Positions 16,801 to 23,310 of a stretch of 25,820 bases of DNA are shown piece after piece. The stretch is from IMG/VR virus record IMGVR_UViG_3300025137_000254, positions 1 through 25,820 of that record. One strand, 5' to 3'. This DNA is from a virus. The notes under the pieces are model-generated. The model saw nothing but the letters and a program-made list of their open reading frames with translations, had not been told where the DNA came from and made no database searches. A program made the position numbers and the translations under genes. Numbering within the stretch: the stretch's first letter is position 1; each line of letters opens with the position of its first letter.

Positions 16801-17848
16801 CGTTTGTAAAGATTTATCATTCGTTAAAGGTTCTATGGTTAATGTTACCGACAAAGGTCTTGAGTTAACAAATGAACCTATGGTTATCAAAAGCGTATCA
16901 TGGAATATTTCTGCTGGTAATACGGAAAAAGTTATATTTGATTTGGAAAGAGATGAGAGCGTAGAAAAAGGAGATATGTTAAGTTATCTTTTCCCTAATA
17001 CTAACAATGCTAGACAACGTTCAAAAAATGTTGGTGGTGGTTCAGGTGGTGGTGGTTATCAAGACAATGATAACGACAATCAACCAATGCCGCCTGATAA
17101 TTTTGGCGACCATTTTTTGCCACCGTTTAAACCAAGACCTAACGGGACTATGGATTCGACTGGAACATCTTATGACGCAGGTGGTAACTTAGGTGTCGGA
17201 CAATTATCACATACACTTTATAGTAAAATGAAAGGTAGAATGAATCTAGACAATGACAGTCTATCAGCCGGAACTAAGTTCGGTGTATTAGGAGCAAGCA
17301 AACCTAGTATTACCCCTACTACCATGAAAGGTATAGAAGGTATGGATGTAGATATATCTACAAGTAGTGGTAACACTACGGTTACTTCCGATGGTTACGT
17401 TTTTTCAGGCAAAGGTTTACAAGGAACAGAAGGACAATTAGTTTCTCAAGATTCTAGCATAGAAACTACTTTTAATGTGCCAAGAGATATAGTAAGTAAC
17501 AGAATGAGCATACAGGCTTATATTACACACGGTCCTATTGTTTCTTCATCGTCTACTAATGCTGTATTGTATGTAACAGTTACAATTCCCGAAACAGGAA
17601 AGACTTTTACTAATGAAATAAAAGTAAGGACTGGTTTATCTAATCAATCAATTGCTATAATGCCTCTAAGACCAATAGAAGGATTAAAAAATGCTGGTAG
17701 AAATGTTAAAGTTACGGTAACAAGAAAAGCAGGTATAGGTAATGATGATGCACATACAACAAGCCTTACTATACATAACTTAGAAATAAAAATGCACAGG
17801 GCTTCTGCTCATACTACTTCAAAGAGCAATCAATTCTCACCAATATGA
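10829..17848 (+). CDS. Giant tail hub / tip protein
   Basis: A 2339-aa protein that overlaps the tape measure stop by one base (TAATG), with GTGA 5 nt earlier. The N-terminal part up to about residue 420 includes a concanavalin-like beta-sandwich (DNVWLDVDFVFNYTDNNFDV). Residues about 430-545 (EVEIQNLDITQSVNGVSSCK, VWRGEVSSFNIKQ, LLTLQAFDSMSELDKQIPLW) are the first half of a phage tail hub (gp27/Gp37-like) domain. The second half appears only at about 1590-1780 (SLGSIISKIQEKSGYG, then DDGRYGYIADPYIALGEISS), so roughly 1000 residues of other beta-rich domains are inserted between them. A Gly-rich hinge lies near 2068-2077, followed by a Pro/Asp-rich linker and a C-terminal beta domain. It follows the tape measure as tip proteins do. 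Enzymatic residues for peptidoglycan or glycan cleavage were not recognised. Confidence 0.75.
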   Translation: MVRAVTQKYQIWLAGYYDDFNGARAIPDDRNQPTDTSYTALKSHFGNPMNGEAFLNPRLRFSIEERLEDSALTSDNKVSDENNNALQNDGIFEWLTFDDTRLSKNEWEGRSQLQYPDGNIPNRYKFNNDTSDYAEGYQRFINGHNSDASYIVPTGDNDSTFGRADMKTHDSIQYNLKKAGLSTGNTGSKGNFIQKANLAGVFTGEIVAHNSAQTTPTNLNQDIYSPSKKPFLVIQSSRLNSSNSATTPTIIYDGPLNTRLDGDIFTVRLAVQSAKVTGDWDDAGVKFEIGFPVSQAGLLNDSGYTGAPAIDYTLDLSSISYNTQGLLVNPNFATPEVTNDNVWLDVDFVFNYTDNNFDVYINGSSHATNIPMNDADKNGSSDGATTASNLYGYQFTVTNEGTAGNHGYVSYLLLDRAGLVRYLTDDFTTTEEVEIQNLDITQSVNGVSSCKVIIADDPQDSGTSRGTASSNYLLNIKSLFVSSSPLNWNLIVFADTDNRIDRPVWRGEVSSFNIKQNKRSRLLTLQAFDSMSELDKQIPLWDVGQKGLDTSEESNDYWSYDAKGFRDAMYLGVAKLKLLDGNVGFDENTNYRKSSDQRTQLGSGHPIQMYNNENIYGPNDIEDSYEGYGIRGFQQATGSSNTKIIMQDSGHNITASVNNIINVKASNGFTKIGATVLTPSAGTSTSIQVSATDVPYSSVSGAGKIVYMGKFMGETIASEERFLEDLNQPATQQDRDDWKNFTRRFPITQGNISDKLQIWFDTEPDLKIGDLFYINQKNDNASILLSVAGSGGYGSYNRRTKVTSIKKIRDSYANNTDYLTKGSTSNSFYWVVSTDQDVIHSSVGGEIGTYATSVASNGGTNFLSGTSRFSYSNVNATITNVNVPNLTNIQYRPIHARWMRDLPQSLWFQYHFGTINKKPLDEPPPRPQTGYLQSTQSASYSSVSSSQTISSASTIIEISESAYDAAPNAGIAELWITKDLSPANYVSANIFKEKFIYQAKVAVSGSPNRWYLLGVKYITGNYTITSNNRYTENSVERRMYLRFQNISNDYKHIWLLWSDMRNDGLADADGSQRKKDFGLQYPLNKNYDFDLYFADQVDEKGNIDKFGSLKVGEDLDVWNVDTTIDPITQKGFSKPIDYSSPQAITLQESSSKLRIMTGNTGTIASGDFIYLINTNSHDGMHVVDSVSSNTHIHTTTTYVGNVVGTGGAFYCPVVGSESDFDKYHDWEDKAGALLVIDASKFFNLNSNANGGKTGQSAGGRTDLVDYVVESDGERAGFPALIDNYWTEALSSFQTTGDLALEHPNQNILISSATLASDGFTEGYKGLPVNDVTIFADEGIGKLVTRMNEDGNNSITNYFHWDGRLTSEFSSTGTLTVGSQDTYEGMLYRPISRTGHAHITAGVTEGMVLRRTATDNTITELNILKVESETEIWVFDDTNWATSDTYVIPTQLANIFIIDGSQFTVDNEIDYVNLEENLWNVYHANSIGIADIGIANLNLGTTEGGETTPVAYEVHATVYSEYMLRLMMHINGFYKNPNGGTYWDSDKIRMLWNAAIMDTWLPSAKVTSIYDINNVPVTNIMSDDDSYGSVVDTRTSSLGSIISKIQEKSGYGSNGTYQTFTYGIGRDNRFEFRPNYNSGILLNRDNMTINNINVDLSSQITNVRVYYNNGSSFADWPAVNLNDTTSWKILEFSDIVSSNEALLIAQQEYNKYKKNPLSLRAEPFMDGTVSNKMIDDGRYGYIADPYIALGEISSVSNYEYVTNWTRIGLGGAPFNGMVNALNGNMNIELSDLGSRYGSSKEAQSGTATDDINWKHNYYWYGSNSISHAVQVVHIPNKTPLVSTQTGEHLRMWVDLKAGQSGTDIDNAEFTIYLSDYSFSANKDKTGILTDATYQETLDVKHSGFYEIDIPVTYGAQANATMVISFNAEYCRALLRHRCGLPTHANILKQVATNTDSIFPIGCRTYTGSTEIGSDGNGAFRNGRAIWYAPRVHVCKDLSFVKGSMVNVTDKGLELTNEPMVIKSVSWNISAGNTEKVIFDLERDESVEKGDMLSYLFPNTNNARQRSKNVGGGSGGGGYQDNDNDNQPMPPDNFGDHFLPPFKPRPNGTMDSTGTSYDAGGNLGVGQLSHTLYSKMKGRMNLDNDSLSAGTKFGVLGASKPSITPTTMKGIEGMDVDISTSSGNTTVTSDGYVFSGKGLQGTEGQLVSQDSSIETTFNVPRDIVSNRMSIQAYITHGPIVSSSSTNAVLYVTVTIPETGKTFTNEIKVRTGLSNQSIAIMPLRPIEGLKNAGRNVKVTVTRKAGIGNDDAHTTSLTIHNLEIKMHRASAHTTSKSNQFSPI

Positions 17849-18535
17849 TTCTCTCAAAGCAATTATAGCCTTTGCCTTTCTTCTAGTGATACCATTTATC
17901 ATCATTAATTCTTTTTGAGTTACTTTTTTCTTAAGTATATTATTTATACTACCAAAATGATTTAACAATCCTTCTGCTTGTTTTACCGTAATACCTTGTA
18001 TAGCAATCAACATTCGGATTCTGTTATCTAATTCTGCATTTTTTATCTCGTTTTGTTTTTGAGTATCTAATCTATATTGAGCCATACCCTGTTGCGTATG
18101 ATTTATTACCAACCATTCTACAAAATCATCCATAGTAGTTACTTCCATATATTTAATTTTCGGAAACCTTTGATAAAATGTGGTTTTAAATTGCTTCATA
18201 ACTTTTTTCATACGGGCGATTTCAATGGCCTTCATCTTAGCGGTAGGTCTACCATGCTTTAGAGGTATGAAAGGCTTTAATTCAGTCCCATAGACTACTA
18301 AAAAGGGGTTAGCACACGCCTCTTCCAAATCTCTTAACTGTTCTACTATCGTTCTCGTTCTTCCGTAGCCCATTATAGACCTGTAAAGGTCGTTGATTTC
18401 TTTAGCCTCTATTCCCCATTCGCCCATAGTATAATCAGACGCTTTCATCCGACATACTTTTACCTCATCTTTACCCATTCTCATTAATAGTTTATTAACT
18501 ACTTTAGGGTTTTCTCGGTCATCTACTAATAACAT
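17837..18535 (-). CDS. XPF/Mus81-type ERCC4 structure-specific endonuclease
   Basis: A 232-aa protein. The nuclease domain starts with LLVDDREN (D5, D6, R7, E8), followed by MKASDYTMGEW and GIEAKEINDLYRSI. The catalytic ERKx3D of XPF is here E43-A-K45-x3-D49. Residues 175-230 are two helix-hairpin-helix motifs (IRMLIAIQGITVKQAEGLLN, then MMINGITRRKAKAIIALRE), which bind branched DNA. The family cuts flaps, forks and recombination intermediates. I take the ATG at 18535 because the conserved domain begins there; the longer frame would need a TTG inside the upstream gene. No PIP-box is seen at the C-terminus. It overlaps the tail hub gene on the other strand by 12 bp at the 3' ends. Confidence 0.85.
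   Translation of the reverse strand: MLLVDDRENPKVVNKLLMRMGKDEVKVCRMKASDYTMGEWGIEAKEINDLYRSIMGYGRTRTIVEQLRDLEEACANPFLVVYGTELKPFIPLKHGRPTAKMKAIEIARMKKVMKQFKTTFYQRFPKIKYMEVTTMDDFVEWLVINHTQQGMAQYRLDTQKQNEIKNAELDNRIRMLIAIQGITVKQAEGLLNHFGSINNILKKKVTQKELMMINGITRRKAKAIIALRESYW
17912..17929 (+). terminator. Possible T-run terminator for the structural operon
   Basis: Two T-runs (T5 at 17912-17916 and T6 at 17924-17929) lie on the plus strand 64-81 nt after the tail hub stop, inside the convergent nuclease gene. Archaeal RNA polymerase ends at such runs, but they also reflect lysine codons on the other strand. Confidence 0.25.
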
Positions 18536-18567
18536 ATATACTTCACAGTATGTTGCATTATTAAAGA

Positions 18568-18726
18568 CTACCAACCTTTTGTGGTATATACTTCACCGTC
18601 TATGTCTACCATATAAGAATTACATTTACCGCAAAACTTTTCTACGGCTGTCTGCGAAGTCCAATCGGACCCACAGCATACGCATTTTGTTGCTTGTTCT
18701 AGTGTTATCATACTCATTGTCATCAT
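18568..18726 (-). CDS. Small zinc-ribbon protein next to the XPF nuclease
   Basis: A 52-aa frame from ATG at 18726 to TAG at 18568. GAGGTAAT just before the ATG is a good ribosome binding site and overlaps the primase stop, 4 nt away. Cys pairs C15-x2-C18 (CVCCGSD) and C32-x2-C35 (CGKC) form one zinc ribbon, and the rest is a short beta tail (YMVDIDGEVYTTKGW). It is the fourth zinc ribbon of the module and, like the others, sits just before a DNA enzyme, here the XPF-like nuclease 32 nt downstream. Function unknown: accessory DNA-binding subunit or regulator. Confidence 0.65.
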   Translation of the reverse strand: MMTMSMITLEQATKCVCCGSDWTSQTAVEKFCGKCNSYMVDIDGEVYTTKGW

Positions 18727-18730
18727 ATTA

Positions 18731-19723
18731 TTACCTCTTTACCCCATCGTGAGCCCAACATGGACCAGCGTCTACACAACATTTCGTAGGAACGTGTTCA
18801 TAATCTATGATGCTGTTTATGTGGAATCTTGATGTGTGTTCGTTATAGTCTCTCCAATTTAGTTTAGAGATAAAATTAAGTATGCTTTCGACGCTTTGTG
18901 TTTTTTCTTCTCTAGACAAAGTAGAAGGGTGTGCAAACCATCTTAAGTTTTCTGCTAGGTGTTGAACCAACGCTATCCTAACAGTGTGCTTAGGGTTTTC
19001 TTGTCTCATAGCCCTCTCTAGACAAGGCGGAATGGGTATCTGCCCTGCACTACCTATCTTACCGTTAAACTCTCCCATAGGAGCCGCTTCTTGCGTCGGA
19101 TTATTTGCTATCCATTTTCTAATGTCAAATCCCTTTTCAGGTTTCTTTCCTCTAAACGGGTCTAAATGTAACAAGTTTTTCTGTGGCTCTACTGGTATGT
19201 TATAAGAAAGAGGATTTACCATAAAAATACTAGCGTCTATATTGACAGACCATTTACCTCTCTTTGGATTATATGTATCAGGGATACGTGTTAATTTCTG
19301 TGGAAAACCTACACCATCTAAAGTTTTAAGACCCTTAGCCTTATCCTTTTGGTATCTCTCTAGGTGCTTTGCTATTGCTGTGCCTTTTATTGCTTCATCA
19401 AAGAATTGGTGAACATGAAAACCTCTTCCAGTAAAAACCAATCTAACGTCACCATTTAGTCTACCTAGTAGTGTGGATACATCCTTCTTCACATCTTCCA
19501 TACAACCATCCTCTAACATATCAAAATCCCACCATGCTCTATCCATAACCACTGATTCTACATCGTATTTCCATGTGCGGTAGGTATCCCTTCGCTCAAA
19601 AGAATATAAAGAAGTATAGCAGGATGCTTTACCGTTTATTTTCTGTATGTAATTATTGAAATCATCAACACTTTCACATGGGGTTCGGCGTAGCCCTATC
19701 TCACGTGGAAATCCAAGAGGCAT
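18731..19723 (-). CDS. Archaeo-eukaryotic primase, PriS-PriL fusion
   Basis: A 330-aa protein. The catalytic half has the metal-binding D66-F-D68 (WWDFDML), the nucleotide-binding TGRGFHVH at 98-105 (SxH-like H103) and a third acidic residue probably at D163 (VNID). Residues about 230-322 resemble the C-terminal iron-sulfur domain of the large subunit: PPC (C234), a helical stretch (HTVRIALVQHLAENLRW), then TKCCVDAGPC with C315, C316 and C322, giving four cysteines for a 4Fe-4S cluster. Cellular archaea keep PriS and PriL as separate proteins, so this is a compact single-chain primase of the type seen in some archaeal mobile elements. It synthesises the primers for the PolB encoded upstream. 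GAGAGGAAT serves as ribosome binding site; the gene starts 2 nt after a zinc-ribbon gene. Confidence 0.82.
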   Translation of the reverse strand: MPLGFPREIGLRRTPCESVDDFNNYIQKINGKASCYTSLYSFERRDTYRTWKYDVESVVMDRAWWDFDMLEDGCMEDVKKDVSTLLGRLNGDVRLVFTGRGFHVHQFFDEAIKGTAIAKHLERYQKDKAKGLKTLDGVGFPQKLTRIPDTYNPKRGKWSVNIDASIFMVNPLSYNIPVEPQKNLLHLDPFRGKKPEKGFDIRKWIANNPTQEAAPMGEFNGKIGSAGQIPIPPCLERAMRQENPKHTVRIALVQHLAENLRWFAHPSTLSREEKTQSVESILNFISKLNWRDYNEHTSRFHINSIIDYEHVPTKCCVDAGPCWAHDGVKR

Positions 19724-19725
19724 AT

Positions 19726-19881
19726 TTATTCCTCTCTTTTTACCGACTGACTACTACCACATTCACAAGCATACAAAAGTATTTTTTCGGGAACATTACC
19801 TTCTTGACCGGTTATTCTCCATATTTCTTCTGTGCCTTCCCACATATCATCAGAACCACAGGCTAGACATTCTATTAACAT
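19726..19881 (-). CDS. Small zinc-ribbon protein next to the primase
   Basis: A 51-aa frame from ATG at 19881 to TAA at 19726. C5-x2-C8 (CLACGSD) and C39-x-C41 (CECG) form the zinc ribbon. Between them lies a helical to beta stretch (EEIWRITGQEGNVPEKILLY) as in typical ribbons. It starts 8 nt after the Cas4-like stop and ends 2 nt before the primase ATG. It shares C-x2-C-G-S-D with the zinc ribbon next to the XPF nuclease, so the two may be related copies. The spacing and Cys pattern make it a real gene although it is short. Confidence 0.65.
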   Translation of the reverse strand: MLIECLACGSDDMWEGTEEIWRITGQEGNVPEKILLYACECGSSQSVKREE

Positions 19882-19889
19882 AAAACTAC

Positions 19890-20744
19890 TCACACTTCCC
19901 ACCCGCTTATTCCGTTCATTTCCGCTTCACAGTTAAGTGCGAAGTCACACCACATAGGACAAAAATAGTCATTCCATTTCATAGGCCATTGGTGGGAAAT
20001 AAGTGAGTCAATAGTGTCATATAAAGATGACTCGAAGGAATTATATGAACGCTCTAACATCGGCTCTAGTAAAGCCCATCCACGCTCAGGCCCTACCCAC
20101 ATTGTCTTACCCCTTTTGTTACCCTCTAATAATAATTTATCGCTACCATCTTCCGGTATCTCGTAATCGGGTGTTATATATAAAAAGTGAGTAACTTCAT
20201 CATAATCCATCAACCTAAGTAATCGTGTATAATAAATTAATTCTTTGCGAGTTCTTCCTAATTTAGACATACCCATGTTACCAGTCTTTAACTCTACTAG
20301 AATCAAGCCACCAGTAGTAGGGTGTCTTATAACACCGTCTATTAGCCCTACCCATACCAAAGGATGGTTTTCTAAGACTTCATATACTTCATGCTTGACT
20401 TCCGCCTCTACTACTTCAAACCCACCCAAGTCGTGTGCTATCTGATGTAATAGGATGTTCAAAGAATCTACCCCTTTATCATCACCTACACCCTCTTCTA
20501 CGGAAACCTCAATCATTCTTTCAGGACTTTCCAAAAGCCCTGCTTCCATAACAGTATGTATCTGCGTTCCCCTAATCATTTCTTCTGTCGGTGGTGCTGT
20601 GGGTATGTCTGCTACATATCTCCAATAAAACTGTCTAGGACACATCTTGTATGTCATATATGATGACTTACTAACTCTCAATGCGTCACAAGCGTGGTTG
20701 TGTTGAATGGTATCTGACGGATTATATGAAGAAGTTATGTTCAC
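19890..20744 (-). CDS. Cas4/RecB-family PD-(D/E)XK nuclease with 4Fe-4S cluster
   Basis: A 284-aa protein from GTG at 20744. Motif order is C35 (YKMCPRQFYWRYV), H63 (RGTQIHTVMEAGL), D136 (VGLIDGV), E151-L-K153 (LILVELKTGN), then the RKELIYYTRLL helix that normally carries the QxxxY motif but here lacks the Gln. C262, C266 and C272 at the C-terminus complete the four-Cys iron-sulfur site. Cas4/AddB-type enzymes resect DNA ends 5'-3' or 3'-5'. In archaeal viruses Cas4-like proteins commonly belong to recombination-dependent replication; there is no CRISPR array or other cas gene here. It pairs with the RecA-like ATPase as a likely end-processing/annealing system. The start is 4 nt after the zinc-ribbon stop. 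Confidence 0.85.
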   Translation of the reverse strand: MNITSSYNPSDTIQHNHACDALRVSKSSYMTYKMCPRQFYWRYVADIPTAPPTEEMIRGTQIHTVMEAGLLESPERMIEVSVEEGVGDDKGVDSLNILLHQIAHDLGGFEVVEAEVKHEVYEVLENHPLVWVGLIDGVIRHPTTGGLILVELKTGNMGMSKLGRTRKELIYYTRLLRLMDYDEVTHFLYITPDYEIPEDGSDKLLLEGNKRGKTMWVGPERGWALLEPMLERSYNSFESSLYDTIDSLISHQWPMKWNDYFCPMWCDFALNCEAEMNGISGWEV

Positions 20745-20748
20745 AATT

Positions 20749-21042
20749 TCACTCTTCCTCTAACTCAGTGCCATTGTCCCAGTTTTCAAAAGACGGTTGT
20801 TCAGAACCGTATATATTGTCTCCACATAAAGGACAGGTTTCGTTCCTTTCTATATTGTTTAAAATAGGTATCATTAAATCTTTACCACAAGTATTACAGG
20901 TAGGTTTTTCCATCTTACCCATTTCGTCTAGTAGATTATATAATATAGTTTGTGTTTTAATCAAATCATTACCAATCATATTTATCGCTAGTGCTACTTC
21001 ACTTACAAACTTTTTAAAATCTTCTTGCTTTACTTTACTCAT
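20749..21042 (-). CDS. Zinc-ribbon protein with helical N-terminus, next to the Cas4-like nuclease
   Basis: A 97-aa protein. The ATG at 21042 is preferred over the one six codons earlier because GGTGA lies 4 nt before it and the TATA box is centred 26-27 nt before it. Residues 1-45 form an alpha-helical, coiled-coil-like region (KFVSEVALAINMIGNDLIKT). C49-x2-C52 (CNTCG) and C70-x2-C73 (CPLCG) form a zinc ribbon, and the tail is acidic (NGTELEEE). It is the first gene of the second minus-strand operon and is followed after 4 nt by the nuclease. The helical part may mediate dimerisation. Function unknown. Confidence 0.72.
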   Translation of the reverse strand: MSKVKQEDFKKFVSEVALAINMIGNDLIKTQTILYNLLDEMGKMEKPTCNTCGKDLMIPILNNIERNETCPLCGDNIYGSEQPSFENWDNGTELEEE

Positions 21043-21055
21043 ATCTTCACCACAT

Positions 21056-21075
21056 ATCATTTCACATATAAACTA
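21056..21075 (-). promoter_or_regulatory. Promoter of the second replication operon (TATA box TTTATATG)
   Basis: On the minus strand this reads TAGTTTATATGTGAAATGAT. The TATA box (21065-21072) is centred 26-27 nt before the start at 21042. It overlaps the TAG stop of the polymerase gene. It matches 19 of 20 bases of the promoter at 25560-25579. Confidence 0.72.
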
Positions 21076-23310
21076 TACCCATTCTGTTCTATGTATCCCA
21101 CAGGCCACGTTATGTATAGGCTGTGCATCCCAAGACGCTAACTGATAGTATGGTATAATTTTTCTGAGAATGAATCTTTCTATTAGTATTTTTACCCCTA
21201 TTTTAGTTATACCATCTATGTCTTGAGGTTTATCGAATGCTATATACTGCCCTTTATCATTTATTGAAACTAAAAAGAAGGAGCCCTTTCTATAACCCTT
21301 ACCTAAGTTTTCATTAGCCCAAGCCGCACCAGCCGACGAACCCGACAATACTTTATATTTAGACAAGTCTCTCTCCAATTTACCCTTCATACATAACTCT
21401 TCGGGGTTCACCTTACCATCCATTATATCACAAACCAATTGCTTATTCAAATCAGTTATCTCACTTTCACTTTTACCTGAAAGGATACCTTCTATTGTAG
21501 TCTGCATAGCCTGTTTCATAACAGAAGGCATCCTTGTTTGTTTTAGTTCAATACCTTTAACGTAAATATTAGGTTCGTGATATTCTCCGTCGCTCCAAGA
21601 TACTTTTGCGGTATATCTATTCTTAGCAACCAATATAATTCTAGGACACCACTTTTCAAACTGTGTTATTATAGGGCTCATTCTATTGTTAATAGACTCT
21701 AGCATTTGTTCACCCATTTCAGGGCTAGGTATTCGACAGAATACTGAATCTGTATGTCCGTATATTACCTTGAAACCGACTCTCTCCGCTTCTTCCATCA
21801 ATTGACCTAGAGTTTTTCTAGAAGTGTATGTTATAGCCGCCGCTATATCAGGGTGATACATACCATATTTAGCATCACCACAGACACCATACATTGAAGC
21901 AACAAGAGTCTTAGCGGCAAACTGCATTGTGTCCCACTTTCTCTTCTTCTTTCCTTCTGTCATAATCATTTTCATCTTAAAAATATTTCTTAGGTCTGTC
22001 ATTTTATCCATTTGTCTGACTAACAAACCTTTATCCTTTTGTGCAAACTTAGTTCCATTACCACAATCCACACCTTCGGGGTCTAATGTATCCCAAGATA
22101 TGTTATACTTATCAGCATTACTGTGATACATAGCCTTTATATCTAGGATTCCCACGTTGTCATACACACCCGCTTCAACGTCTAAAATATCCGCACCTTC
22201 GTAATCTACTTTACTAAACTGTGGTTTACTAGGTATCCTTCTTTCAAAGGTTTTATCGGTTAAAACTAACTGTGAAAACATCTTAGTAATAAACGGTGTT
22301 GATTTGATTTCGCACTGAACAATATGTTGTAGGGAAGTATAATAATCTAAAGCGTTCACAGCCTCATCCAGTTTAGGTAGTAGTCTTACATCCTGCCTAC
22401 AATAGTGTATGTATAAATCCCTGTCCTCGAACCAAGATTCATCATGCCCTTTCTCTAACTCTACTTTCTTTTCCCCTAATATTTCTAGTGCCACATCGTT
22501 TAATTTATACGATGGTAACTTACCGTTTTTCAATTCCCATAATTTAGAAACACCAATCATCAAATCTATACAGTTTCTACCGACAATAGGTTGAGCCCAG
22601 TCACCAAACTCATACCTTATCTTTCTATGTGGGCTGAGAGTTAACTCAGACAAACCACAAGCCCTACATCTTTCTATGATTTGTTTCATGTCTGCCCCTA
22701 CAACATACCAACCGGTGATTATGTCGGGGTCGCACTTTTTCAAGTGTCTCATAAAATGTATTAACATAGACCTTTCATCAACAAAACCCAAAGCAGGTGT
22801 TTCGTATTTGTATTCTCCTAATTCAGAATGGGGTTTACCTTCTCCGTCTTTTAACCCCTGTGTCGCAAGCGTCGCCTCTACAAACCATACATATTCTTTT
22901 CCGGTAAAATTATCATAGGCTACTATGACTCTCATTTGTCCTGTTGTTGGCGACCATTCACAATCTAAATACCAAGTCCTATGTTCATAGTTTGGTATAG
23001 GTTCGTTACCTTGATTTACATAGTCTGCTAAAACCTGATTAGTATATGGTATATTCGCTTCCCATGTTTGACCTGATTTAGCCAATTGTTTTACATCGTA
23101 TTCTGTGGCACAAATTATCTTAGTTAGTTTTTCCCCAAAAAGACCAGTATAACCATCTTCCTTCTTTACCGCTTCCGCTATGTAAGGTGCATCTTCGGTC
23201 TTTACGAAACAGTAAGGCCAATGACCTTTAATAGTTTTTTCGTATCTTTCTTTGTTAGAAGTTCTTCCACGTATGATTATATCTCGGCCTCTACCCCGTT
23301 CAATTATCAT
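21073..23310 (-). CDS. polB: Family B DNA polymerase
   Basis: A 745-aa protein, compact for the family. Exonuclease motifs: ExoI D116-x-E118 (YLDCEW), ExoII region PDIITGWYVVGAD with D207 but not the usual N and F, ExoIII Y303-x3-D307 (YCRQD). Polymerase motifs: A with D390 (GILDIKAMYHS in place of DxxSLYPS), B K467 to G475 (KTLVASMYG), C Y517-G-H-T-D521-S, and KNRY at 563-566. D390 and D521, the two metal ligands, are present. The first Asp of the usual YGDTDS is His. This is the main replicative polymerase of the virus and works with the clamp encoded upstream; no clear PIP-box was seen. It begins inside the end of a zinc-ribbon gene (11-nt overlap), the last gene of the first operon. Confidence 0.92.
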   Translation of the reverse strand: MIIERGRGRDIIIRGRTSNKERYEKTIKGHWPYCFVKTEDAPYIAEAVKKEDGYTGLFGEKLTKIICATEYDVKQLAKSGQTWEANIPYTNQVLADYVNQGNEPIPNYEHRTWYLDCEWSPTTGQMRVIVAYDNFTGKEYVWFVEATLATQGLKDGEGKPHSELGEYKYETPALGFVDERSMLIHFMRHLKKCDPDIITGWYVVGADMKQIIERCRACGLSELTLSPHRKIRYEFGDWAQPIVGRNCIDLMIGVSKLWELKNGKLPSYKLNDVALEILGEKKVELEKGHDESWFEDRDLYIHYCRQDVRLLPKLDEAVNALDYYTSLQHIVQCEIKSTPFITKMFSQLVLTDKTFERRIPSKPQFSKVDYEGADILDVEAGVYDNVGILDIKAMYHSNADKYNISWDTLDPEGVDCGNGTKFAQKDKGLLVRQMDKMTDLRNIFKMKMIMTEGKKKRKWDTMQFAAKTLVASMYGVCGDAKYGMYHPDIAAAITYTSRKTLGQLMEEAERVGFKVIYGHTDSVFCRIPSPEMGEQMLESINNRMSPIITQFEKWCPRIILVAKNRYTAKVSWSDGEYHEPNIYVKGIELKQTRMPSVMKQAMQTTIEGILSGKSESEITDLNKQLVCDIMDGKVNPEELCMKGKLERDLSKYKVLSGSSAGAAWANENLGKGYRKGSFFLVSINDKGQYIAFDKPQDIDGITKIGVKILIERFILRKIIPYYQLASWDAQPIHNVACGIHRTEWV

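Noticed and set aside
18536-18574. TTG start giving a longer XPF-like protein
   Set aside because: The extension overlaps the zinc-ribbon gene, and the conserved domain begins at the ATG at 18535.
19890-20744. Cas4 as part of a CRISPR-Cas locus
   Set aside because: No repeat array and no other cas gene in the window; neighbours are replication genes, so a viral recombination nuclease is more likely.
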